NCBI GenBank assembly: GCA_030830945.1
Contig: JAURLY010000163.1
Coordinates: 1 to 12,866, forward strand
Source: Gammaproteobacteria bacterium
GTDB taxonomy: Bacteria > Pseudomonadota > Gammaproteobacteria > Pseudomonadales > GM7GCV1
Length of the DNA: 12,866 nucleotides
Direction of reading: 5' to 3'
Of the stretch, positions 7,420-12,866 are shown one piece after another. Each line of letters opens with the position of its first letter. The stretch's first letter is position 1. Below the pieces are notes generated by a model that saw only the letters and a program-made list of their open reading frames with translations, was not told the DNA's origin and did not search any database. The translations under genes were made by a program, and so were the position numbers.

Positions 7420-8348
7420 GAGTGTTCCTTTGCAACGACTAACTCTACTGAGCCTGCGATAGTGGCTTCGGCAGAATCAATCCCGTAAGCAGTAAAGCCA
7501 AAGTGTTTCAACGCGTAAAGGTATCGAGACATCATGCCTTCAGAGGCGATAACAGCCACTGTCGATTTATCTTTTTTTATTATGCTGTTTATCTCATTGC
7601 CAATCAGCAATCCCGACAAATATGAGCCGCCATGTTGAAGCTCATGTTCTCCCGCGATATTCAGGGTGCGGACAGTAAAGAGCTGGTGCAAAAGCCCACC
7701 TACTCGACGACTATTATCCAGCCCAAATGAGAATTTATTTTCATCCCAGTCCAACCCAACTTGCACAGATGCTGAGAGTATCGAACGCTTGCTTAAAATA
7801 TCAAACACTTCGCCCGTCATGGTTGTAGAAAAACCACCGCCGTCGGCACCGTTTACTTCAATCCATTTATTATGAGTCCCCGGCATACAGATAAAATCCG
7901 GTGCTTCTAATTGCTTTTCAGCGATGAGCTCATTTGCCCCCAAAAACTGGACCTCTTCACCGCGCATAACGTCAAAGCATTCACTGACACTTTTTCCCGA
8001 CACCCCAGGAACTATCCAACATCGGCCATTATTAATTGATTTAATCTGATAGAGGTTTTCAAGCAAATTTTGAGTGTTTATCGGGTAACTGACATAAGGA
8101 ACCTCTACCCAGCCATTACGGCTACCCACCATTCCACTCATCAATATGCAAACATCTTCTTTAGATTCCAGCCAATGACCAATATTTGCTTCTAGTACTG
8201 ACTGAAATTGGCCGGATATATTCAACAGCCCATCGTTGCTGGATACCCGGTCCAGAATTTGCCGATCCCGATCAACCAGGAACGCTCGAAAATTGCTAGT
8301 CCCCCAATCAACAACAATGTATTTCGAATTTTCTTTTTCTGCGCTCAT
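7416..8348 (-). CDS. dgoK: DgoK, 2-dehydro-3-deoxygalactonokinase
   Basis: DgoK phosphorylates 2-keto-3-deoxygalactonate at O6 with ATP, supplying the substrate of the downstream aldolase. From the ATG at 8346-8348 it is 310 aa. Visible DgoK-family (ASKHA-fold) motifs are the first phosphate loop VVDWGTSNFRAFLVD (12-26), MSGMVGSRNGWVEVPY (70-85), MRGEEVQFLGA (128-138), PGTHNKWIEV (156-165) and TTMTGEVFDIL (175-185). The open frame continues upstream to 8483, but those 45 codons do not look like protein and would put the kinase loop abnormally far in, so the internal ATG is preferred even though no clear Shine-Dalgarno precedes it. The gene is separated from tRNA-Lys by a terminator, so it needs its own promoter in 8349-8487. 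No galactonate dehydratase (dgoD), transporter or regulator is in the window. Confidence 0.9.
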   Translation of the reverse strand: MSAEKENSKYIVVDWGTSNFRAFLVDRDRQILDRVSSNDGLLNISGQFQSVLEANIGHWLESKEDVCILMSGMVGSRNGWVEVPYVSYPINTQNLLENLYQIKSINNGRCWIVPGVSGKSVSECFDVMRGEEVQFLGANELIAEKQLEAPDFICMPGTHNKWIEVNGADGGGFSTTMTGEVFDILSKRSILSASVQVGLDWDENKFSFGLDNSRRVGGLLHQLFTVRTLNIAGEHELQHGGSYLSGLLIGNEINSIIKKDKSTVAVIASEGMMSRYLYALKHFGFTAYGIDSAEATIAGSVELVVAKEHS

Positions 8349-8388
8349 AAGTGCTGATTTGTTGAATTGGTGATTAAAGATTAGCGAC

Positions 8389-8445
8389 AAACACTTTAAC
8401 GTGTTTTCTGTCCGACAGGCATCGCACGCAGCTAGGATAACTAGC
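8389..8445. promoter_or_regulatory. Three consecutive inverted repeats upstream of dgoK
   Basis: Within 57 bp there are three perfect dyads: AAACAC-N6-GTGTTT (8389-8406), CTGTC-N-GACAG (8408-8418) and GCTAG-N5-CTAGC (8431-8445). They fill the space between the tRNA-Lys terminator and the dgoK start, where the dgoK-dgoA promoter must lie. The first is the best operator candidate by size (18 bp). I cannot assign a regulator or a firm promoter. Short dyads can occur by chance, so only the cluster and its position support the call. Confidence 0.35.
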
Positions 8446-8487
8446 CTAACGGCTGAAGATCCAAAGCTCACATAAACAATCACGCAT

Positions 8488-8517
8488 AAAAAAAGCCGCC
8501 TATAGGGCAGCCTTTTT
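8488..8517 (-). terminator. Rho-independent terminator of tRNA-Lys
   Basis: On the minus strand, GCTGCC pairs with GGCGGC (one G-U) around a CTATA loop, extended by a G-U and five A-U pairs and ending in seven Ts. It starts 6 nt after the tRNA CCA end. The A-run on the other side makes it potentially bidirectional. Confidence 0.88.
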
Positions 8518-8523
8518 CATGTG

Positions 8524-8599
8524 TGGTGGGTCGTGCTGGATTCGAACCAGCGACCAATTGGTTAAAAGCCAACTGCTCTACCAACTGAGCTAACGACCC
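8524..8599 (-). tRNA. tRNA-Lys (anticodon UUU), CCA encoded
   Basis: This 76-nt cloverleaf reads on the minus strand. The acceptor stem GGGTCGT pairs with ACGACCC, followed by discriminator A and a genomically encoded CCA. The D-loop contains AGCTCAGTTGGTAGAGC, the anticodon loop is CTTTTAA (anticodon TTT, Lys), and the T arm is CTGGTTCGAATCCAG. It lies 58 bp downstream of queC, with its own likely promoter and an intrinsic terminator. In Pseudomonas the tRNA-Lys gene at this same locus is a known insertion point for genomic islands. No duplicate of the tRNA 3' end was seen near nadA. Confidence 0.97.
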
Positions 8600-8615
8600 T
8601 CGTTGGAGGGCGCAT

Positions 8616-8643
8616 ATAGTAATGATGAGACTTTAAAAAACAA
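8616..8643 (-). promoter_or_regulatory. Candidate promoter of tRNA-Lys
   Basis: On the minus strand TTGTTT (8638-8643) and TACTAT (8616-8621) are 16 nt apart, followed by a GC-rich stretch (GCGCCC) of the kind found after -10 at stringently controlled stable-RNA promoters. Transcription would begin near 8608, about 9 nt before the mature tRNA. The -35 overlaps an AT-only dyad AAAAAAC-N4-GTTTTTT (8635-8652) that could weakly end queC transcripts. Confidence 0.45.
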
Positions 8644-8657
8644 GCGTTTTTTTGAAT

Positions 8658-9344
8658 TTATATGGACGCGGAGTAGTTGGTTGGATCAGACAGGCCCGCC
8701 GACAAAAAACCCTCTTTTCTTAAACGACAACTGTCGCAACACCCGCAGGCCCTTCCATGTTCATCCGCCTGGTAACAAGAAACTGTCTTGCTGTAATCCA
8801 CACCTAGCTCTGTTCCAAGCGTAACTATCTCTGACTTACTTAAATTGATGAGAGGCGTCTTGATTTCAACAGGTCGCCCCTCAACGCCATCTTTGGTTGC
8901 CAACGCAGACATCTTGGCAAAAGCTTCAATATATTCGGGTCGGCAGTCAGGGTATCCGGAATAATCCACAGCATTAACGCCAATAAAAATCGAGTCCGCC
9001 TTAATGACTTCGGCATAGCCAAGAGCTATGCTCAAAAAAACCGTGTTACGTGCAGGAACATATGTCACTGGAATACCTTCAGCCATCTCCTGTGGCACAT
9101 CGATCAAATCATCTGTCAGTGCCGAACCACCTATTGCTCTCAAATCCAGTTTAATCACTTTGTGATCAACGGCACCAAGTTCTTCCGATATGCTTTTTGC
9201 AGCAATAATTTCTGACCTATGTCGTTGCCCGTAATCAAACGCCAACGTGTGACATTCATAATTTTCTTTTTTTGCAAGGGCAAGAATGGTGGATGAGTCC
9301 AATCCTCCCGAACAAAGCACTACAGCTTTTTTTGTTGATCTCAT
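8658..9344 (-). CDS. queC: QueC, 7-cyano-7-deazaguanine (preQ0) synthase
   Basis: QueC converts 7-carboxy-7-deazaguanine, the product of QueE, to preQ0 using ATP and ammonia, on the way to queuosine in tRNA. The 228-aa protein is normal length. It carries the PP-loop SGGLDSST at 12-19 and a C-terminal zinc site formed by C190, C200, C203 and C206 in SCYQADEHGRACGCCDSC. FDYGQRH (36-42) and VPARNTVFLS (96-105) are also typical of the family. The start is 13 bp after the queE stop, so the pair is co-transcribed. The Shine-Dalgarno is weak (AGTGTG). queD and queF are not in the window. Confidence 0.97.
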   Translation of the reverse strand: MRSTKKAVVLCSGGLDSSTILALAKKENYECHTLAFDYGQRHRSEIIAAKSISEELGAVDHKVIKLDLRAIGGSALTDDLIDVPQEMAEGIPVTYVPARNTVFLSIALGYAEVIKADSIFIGVNAVDYSGYPDCRPEYIEAFAKMSALATKDGVEGRPVEIKTPLINLSKSEIVTLGTELGVDYSKTVSCYQADEHGRACGCCDSCRLRKEGFLSAGLSDPTNYSASI

Positions 9345-9357
9345 ATCACACTATAAA

Positions 9358-10008
9358 TTAATGGCCTGGGGAATCGCCCCATATGTATTTATGCAATTGA
9401 ATCTGCATACGAATTGGCAGCCCACTGGCTATTACTCTTTCAGCAAAAGCCTCTAGCTGAAAGCTGCCGTGAACAGGTGAGAACAGTACGGATCCAACCC
9501 GTTCAATCATATTTAGCTCAATCACTTTGGATAAAGCCCAGGAGAAATCATCGTCATCCCCTATCACAAATTTGATTTCATCCCTTTCACCCAGGTATTG
9601 CAAGTTATCCCAGCGATTCTTTGAGAGTTCGCCACTGGAAGGTGTTTTAAAATCAACAATACGAGCTACCTGAGGATTTACCTGACTAACAAGTATGGCT
9701 CCACTGGTTTCAAGACTTACCTTGTACCCTTGTTGAATTAGCGCATCGAGCAAATCAAGACATTGAGGCTGGGCTAAAGGCTCACCTCCTGTCACACAAA
9801 CGTACTGGCTGGGATATTCGGCAATTTTGTTAAGAACGTCCGTAATGGCCCATTTCTTCCCACCCTCGAACGCATAAGCGGAGTCACAATAAACGCAGCG
9901 AAGTGGGCAACCAGTTAGCCGAATAAATATCGTAGGCAAACCTACGTAGGAAGACTCGCCCTGGACAGAGAAAAAAATCTCCGTCAGGCGAACTGTAGTC
10001 TCTGTCAT
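9358..10008 (-). CDS. queE: QueE, 7-carboxy-7-deazaguanine synthase (radical SAM)
   Basis: QueE is a radical SAM enzyme that contracts the ring of 6-carboxytetrahydropterin to 7-carboxy-7-deazaguanine. The cluster motif is CPLRCVYC with C34, C38 and C41 (the normal CX3CX2C). FSVQGES sits just before it (13-19), and the SAM-binding GGEP at 74-77. At 216 aa it is within the usual range of proteobacterial QueE. It follows cpoB by 33 bp and precedes queC by 13 bp on the same strand. The ATG has no obvious Shine-Dalgarno. Placing queE-queC behind the tol-pal genes matches the arrangement known from Pseudomonas. Confidence 0.96.
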   Translation of the reverse strand: MTETTVRLTEIFFSVQGESSYVGLPTIFIRLTGCPLRCVYCDSAYAFEGGKKWAITDVLNKIAEYPSQYVCVTGGEPLAQPQCLDLLDALIQQGYKVSLETSGAILVSQVNPQVARIVDFKTPSSGELSKNRWDNLQYLGERDEIKFVIGDDDDFSWALSKVIELNMIERVGSVLFSPVHGSFQLEAFAERVIASGLPIRMQIQLHKYIWGDSPGH

Positions 10009-10041
10009 TCTTGTATAGAAGTTGTCGGGGAGATGCCCTAA

Positions 10042-10800
10042 TTAATTATGTTGATCAAGCCATGCGTTAGCCGCTGCTGCCTGACCGGTATTTCCTTGTG
10101 CTGCTTCTTGCATGTATCTTCTGGCTGAAGAGAGATCTCCCATTTGCTCATATATCACACCCAATCGATATTTGGCGTCGCCAGATTTACGGTAATTGGG
10201 ATGAGTATCCAAAAGCTGAACAAATACCTGGCGGGAGTCTTCACGCCGATTAGCCAGCCAGTAGGTTTCACCAAGCCAATACAAGGCATCCGGCACTTCG
10301 GGTGATTGCGGATAATCATCTACTAACTGATTAAATGCCTCAATTGCATTATCCCTTTCACCAAGCCTTAGTGCATCAAAGCCTCGCTGATAAAGTGCTG
10401 TAGCCTGAGAACTTGATTCAGCTGCGGCCTCGGCGCTGGACGATGACGAAGAAGCCGATTGCGTATAGCTCACACTACCCGAAGATGAGCTAACACCACC
10501 TGTATAGAGCTCCCTAACCCGATTGTCGAGGTCAGAGTAATTTTGCTCCTGCTGTTTTTCTAATTCGTCTATCTGATATTGGAGCTCTTCGACCGTACCT
10601 CTCAAATAACTTAGCTCTTGTCGTAAATTTTGAAGTTCGACGATTAGCTGGGCATTGGGATCAGGTTGCGAAGCGCTGCCCGCAGAATTTGCAGAGCGCA
10701 TAGTACGATCCTCCACAGGGGCTTGGGCCATCAGTGGAGTCGAAATAAACAGGAAAACCGCGCTCGCTGATATAGCGAGCGCGGTTTTAACATACTTCAT
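10042..10800 (-). CDS. cpoB: CpoB (YbgF), Tol-Pal-associated coiled-coil/TPR periplasmic protein
   Basis: CpoB links the Tol-Pal machine to peptidoglycan synthesis by PBP1B during constriction in E. coli. The 252-aa precursor has a signal peptide ending at about MAQA (residue 27). An N-terminal coiled coil covers about 49-99, followed by a Ser/Ala-rich linker (about 102-132). A C-terminal TPR domain of three repeats (about 134-250) includes ALYQRGFDALRLGERDNAI and YRLGVIYEQMGD. It sits between pal (33 bp upstream) and queE. Oddity: codons 5-16 of the signal peptide contain a perfect 15-bp inverted repeat (10754-10788). A smaller dyad TCGGA-TAT-TCCGA (10805-10817) lies just upstream of the ATG, over the place where a Shine-Dalgarno would be. 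Both could restrain expression relative to pal. Confidence 0.95.
   Translation of the reverse strand: MKYVKTALAISASAVFLFISTPLMAQAPVEDRTMRSANSAGSASQPDPNAQLIVELQNLRQELSYLRGTVEELQYQIDELEKQQEQNYSDLDNRVRELYTGGVSSSSGSVSYTQSASSSSSSAEAAAESSSQATALYQRGFDALRLGERDNAIEAFNQLVDDYPQSPEVPDALYWLGETYWLANRREDSRQVFVQLLDTHPNYRKSGDAKYRLGVIYEQMGDLSSARRYMQEAAQGNTGQAAAANAWLDQHN
10754..10788 (-). repeat. Perfect 15-bp inverted repeat (terminator-like hairpin) inside cpoB
   Basis: AAAACCGCGCTCGCT and AGCGAGCGCGGTTTT are exact reverse complements separated by 5 nt. The core is GC-rich with an A-tract on one side and a T-tract on the other, the geometry of a bidirectional intrinsic terminator. It covers cpoB codons 5-16, starting 12 nt after the first base of the start codon. 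On the cpoB sense strand the stem is followed by CCTGTTTATTT. Its regularity is directly visible; any attenuating or stabilising effect is inferred. Confidence 0.75.
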
Positions 10801-10833
10801 TTACTCGGATATTCCGAATAGATAAGGTAAATG

Positions 10834-11343
10834 TTACTTAAGCTCAACCCGGCGGTTTTGAGCCCAGGCACTTGGCGTGCTGGCACTAACGGCAGGACGT
10901 TCTTCACCATAAGATATGGTTTCAATACGACTTGCACTTACACCAGAGGCTATCAGGTAATCTGCAACAGATTTTGCACGACGTTCGCCCAGAGCAATGT
11001 TGTACTCACGGGTTCCGCGCTCATCTGCGTGACCTTCAAGACGAATATTTCGCGGTGAAGATCGAAGTACCGCAGCATAAGCATCAAGTGCCGCCCTGGT
11101 ACTTGCAGTCAGGGTTGACTCATCAAATTCAAAATAGAAAACAGACTCAAGACCCGCTTCCGGATCCATATTGTCATCACTAACTGAGGTTGACCCGGCA
11201 CCTACTCCAGATGTGGACGCACTAGAGGAGCTGCTGTCCATACCATCAGAAGAACTGCTGCTATCTTCAGTACTGGTTGAAGAACACGCAACCAAAACAC
11301 TGATCAAAAAGCTTAGAGCCAGATATTTAAACATTATTTTCAT
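10834..11343 (-). CDS. pal: Pal, peptidoglycan-associated outer-membrane lipoprotein
   Basis: Pal anchors the outer membrane to peptidoglycan and binds TolB. From the ATG at 11341-11343 it is 169 aa, with a lipoprotein signal and lipobox LVAC (Cys20). Ser at +2 suits outer-membrane sorting. A Ser-rich linker follows (about 21-55, with two SSSSS runs), then the OmpA-like domain: FYFEFDESTL (69-78), the peptidoglycan-binding GHADERGTREYNIALGERRA (104-123), ISYGEERP (143-150) and the terminal NRRVELK. The ATG is chosen over a 15-codon upstream extension because AAGGAA lies 6 nt before it and the lipoprotein signal starts directly there. It follows tolB by 58 bp. The linker is more serine-rich than that of E. 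coli Pal. Confidence 0.97.
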   Translation of the reverse strand: MKIMFKYLALSFLISVLVACSSTSTEDSSSSSDGMDSSSSSASTSGVGAGSTSVSDDNMDPEAGLESVFYFEFDESTLTASTRAALDAYAAVLRSSPRNIRLEGHADERGTREYNIALGERRAKSVADYLIASGVSASRIETISYGEERPAVSASTPSAWAQNRRVELK

Positions 11344-11401
11344 GACTGATTCCTTAGTAAATACTCTCACTTCAAACAAAAAAACCAAATTTTACCCAAT
11401 A

Positions 11402-12685
11402 TTAGTTGGGAGACCAGGCTGGTTCACGAACATCACCCGCCTGAGCCGGTAAACGGTACTTTATTCCCGCATCCAGAGACACCGCTGACAGTATACCTCG
11501 CCCCTGCCACTTAGTAGCATACATCACCATAGCACTGTTTGGAGCTATTGTGGGCGATTCGTCGAGAGAAGTCTCAGTTACAATGATAAGTCGGTCAAGT
11601 TCCAGATCCTGAACTGCGATGTGATACTGCCCATCGCGGCGATGAACCATAACCAGATACCTTCCATCAATTGATAAACGCGGTCTCGCATTATAATCAC
11701 CTTCGAAGGTAATGCGCCTTAATCTTTTGCTATCCAGATTAATTTGATAAATCTGGGGACGCCCTCCACGATCAGAGGTAAAAACCAAATTTTCACCATC
11801 TGGTGTCCAGTTCGGCTCGGTGTCGATAGCAAAGTGATTGGTAATACGCTCAAACGTCTTGCTGGCAATATCCATCACGTAAATTTCCGGATTTCCATCT
11901 TTGCTGAGCGACATAGCCATCTTTGTCCCATCGGGAGACCAAGAAGGAGCGCCGTTGATACCACGGAAATTGGTAAGTTGCTCACGTTGTCCTGTACCTA
12001 ATTCTTGGGTAAAAATCGCAGGACGACCTGTTTCAAAGGACACATAAGCAACATGAGTCCCATCGGGGGACCAAGTAGGTGACATTAATGGTTGCGAAGA
12101 TTCAGTAATAATCTGCTCACGCGCTCCGTCTTGATCAGCGAGCATTAAACGATACCGCTTACTGCCATCCATCATTGTGCCGTCCGTCACATAAATGATC
12201 TTTGTTCCAAATATTCCAGGAATTCCGGTGACTGTTTCGTAGACCAGGTCCGCTATTCGGTGTGCAACGTCCCGACCATTATTGTGTCCGCCGTAGACGG
12301 TCTTTCGCATCACAAGATTTTGGCTTATTACATTATGAAGCTCGATTACAGCTTCAATACCATCTGCCGTGGTTCGAGCTGTGCCGGTAAGCAGATATTC
12401 AGTATCGGTAATTCGCCAATCGCGGAAACTAATGGTCGAGCCGGGATAGGGAAATGACAGCATATTACTGACCGACATGGCATTAAATAGACCACTGCGT
12501 CGTAAATCTTCACTGATCACCGATGCAAAGTTTTCCGGTGCACTGCCACCATCGTCCCAACGAAAAGGCACAACCGCAATTTGCGTAGGGCGATCTATGC
12601 CCTGGGTAATTTCAATCGTCAGTTGCGCATGAGACACAAGCGAAACGAACAAAAATACAATTCCAACAGCAACTCGCTGAAACAT
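11402..12685 (-). CDS. tolB: TolB, periplasmic beta-propeller of the Tol-Pal system
   Basis: TolB is the periplasmic partner that TolA releases from Pal during cell constriction. The 427-aa precursor has a signal peptide ending SHA (residues 1-20). The mature N-terminus QLTIEITQGIDRPTQIAVVPF includes the TolA/Pal-contact strand and leads the alpha/beta N-domain (to about 155). The rest is a six-bladed propeller of WD40-like (PD40) repeats. The clearest blades are SPTWSPDGTHVAY (202-214), APSWSPDGTKMAM (246-258), EPNWTPDGENLVF (290-302), RPRLSIDGRYLVM (334-346) and SPTIAPNSAMVMY (377-389), with the closing strand EPAWSPN at the C-terminus. A GAGG lies 10 nt before the ATG. The tolA stop is 4 bp upstream, so the two are tightly coupled. 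Confidence 0.98.
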   Translation of the reverse strand: MFQRVAVGIVFLFVSLVSHAQLTIEITQGIDRPTQIAVVPFRWDDGGSAPENFASVISEDLRRSGLFNAMSVSNMLSFPYPGSTISFRDWRITDTEYLLTGTARTTADGIEAVIELHNVISQNLVMRKTVYGGHNNGRDVAHRIADLVYETVTGIPGIFGTKIIYVTDGTMMDGSKRYRLMLADQDGAREQIITESSQPLMSPTWSPDGTHVAYVSFETGRPAIFTQELGTGQREQLTNFRGINGAPSWSPDGTKMAMSLSKDGNPEIYVMDIASKTFERITNHFAIDTEPNWTPDGENLVFTSDRGGRPQIYQINLDSKRLRRITFEGDYNARPRLSIDGRYLVMVHRRDGQYHIAVQDLELDRLIIVTETSLDESPTIAPNSAMVMYATKWQGRGILSAVSLDAGIKYRLPAQAGDVREPAWSPN

Positions 12686-12689
12686 ACGA

Positions 12690-12866
12690 CTACAACCTCA
12701 GATCTTGTGGATTAAAACGGAACTGAAAAGTCCGGAAATTACGTTCAAACACAGCAGGCTCTAGCTCCGTCACTGCATCAAAGGGTGCGGCTTTTTGTGT
12801 GGCTTGCATGGCCGAGCGATCAAAAGCGGAATCCCCGCTGGATTCGACAATATCCACCGAAGTAAG
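12690..12866 (-). CDS. tolA: TolA, C-terminal fragment
   Basis: These are the last 58 codons and stop of TolA, cut by the right edge of the window. TolA is the inner-membrane protein that spans the periplasm and transmits the TolQR proton-motive signal to TolB-Pal. The visible piece ends with the TonB-like C-terminal domain pattern: SSGDSAFDRSAMQATQKA, then LEPAVFERNFRTFQFRFNP and DLRL. This is the usual ending of the gammaproteobacterial TolA III domain. Its stop codon is 4 bp before tolB, and operon order places tolQ and tolR further right, outside the window. Confidence 0.92.
   Translation of the reverse strand, partial: LTSVDIVESSGDSAFDRSAMQATQKAAPFDAVTELEPAVFERNFRTFQFRFNPQDLRL

Noticed and set aside
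8349..8483. 45-codon upstream extension of dgoK to an ATG at 8483
   Set aside because: The added residues look non-coding, and the kinase loop DWGTSNFR normally lies near the N-terminus. The stretch contains the dyad cluster and abuts the tRNA terminator.
8635..8652. AAAAAAC-N4-GTTTTTT dyad as a queC terminator
   Set aside because: The stem is almost all A-T and too weak; it overlaps the likely tRNA promoter. Mentioned under that promoter only.
11344..11388. 15-codon upstream extension of pal
   Set aside because: The ATG at 11343 has AAGGAA at 6 nt and gives a proper lipoprotein signal; the extension would spoil it.
11171..11452. Plus-strand open frame across pal and the tolB-pal gap
   Set aside because: It is mostly the reverse of the Ser-rich pal linker, with low-complexity composition and no supporting signals.

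Overview
This window looks like ordinary chromosomal DNA from a gammaproteobacterium. The homodimeric-type AceE, the BepA-PerM pair, the tolA-tolB-pal-cpoB order followed by queE and queC, and the E. coli-like NadA all point to that class. From memory of Pseudomonas genomes, the order tolB-pal-cpoB-queE-queC-tRNA-Lys-(variable segment)-nadA-bepA matches that lineage, so a Pseudomonadales or Cellvibrionales-type organism of moderate GC is my best guess. No phage, transposon or CRISPR signal was seen.

Layout from left to right, mostly minus strand: the first 44 codons of aceF (dihydrolipoyl acetyltransferase, E2) and complete aceE (pyruvate dehydrogenase E1) form an operon reading leftward. Next comes perM (AI-2E/PerM-family membrane protein, minus), divergent from bepA (periplasmic M48 metalloprotease with TPRs, the only plus-strand gene). 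bepA ends 4 bp from the end of convergent nadA (quinolinate synthase). A two-gene sugar-acid module follows, dgoK-dgoA (2-keto-3-deoxygalactonate kinase and 6-phospho-2-dehydro-3-deoxygalactonate aldolase), overlapping by ATGA. A tRNA-Lys(UUU) with its own terminator and a likely promoter comes next. The right third is the Tol-Pal envelope operon read leftward: the tolA 3' end, tolB, pal, cpoB, and then the queuosine/preQ0 genes queE and queC.

Functional themes: central carbon entry to the TCA cycle (PDH), NAD synthesis (NadA), galactonate catabolism yielding pyruvate and glyceraldehyde-3-phosphate (DgoK, DgoA), outer-membrane quality control and constriction (BepA; Tol-Pal-CpoB), and tRNA modification (QueE, QueC).

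I found no evidence for a new multi-gene system. The signals most worth a second look are: a perfect 15-bp inverted repeat inside the signal-peptide codons of cpoB; a proline inside the HExxH zinc motif of BepA (HELPH); the dgoK-dgoA pair sitting between tRNA-Lys and nadA, which in Pseudomonas is a variable integration site; and three consecutive inverted repeats upstream of dgoK.
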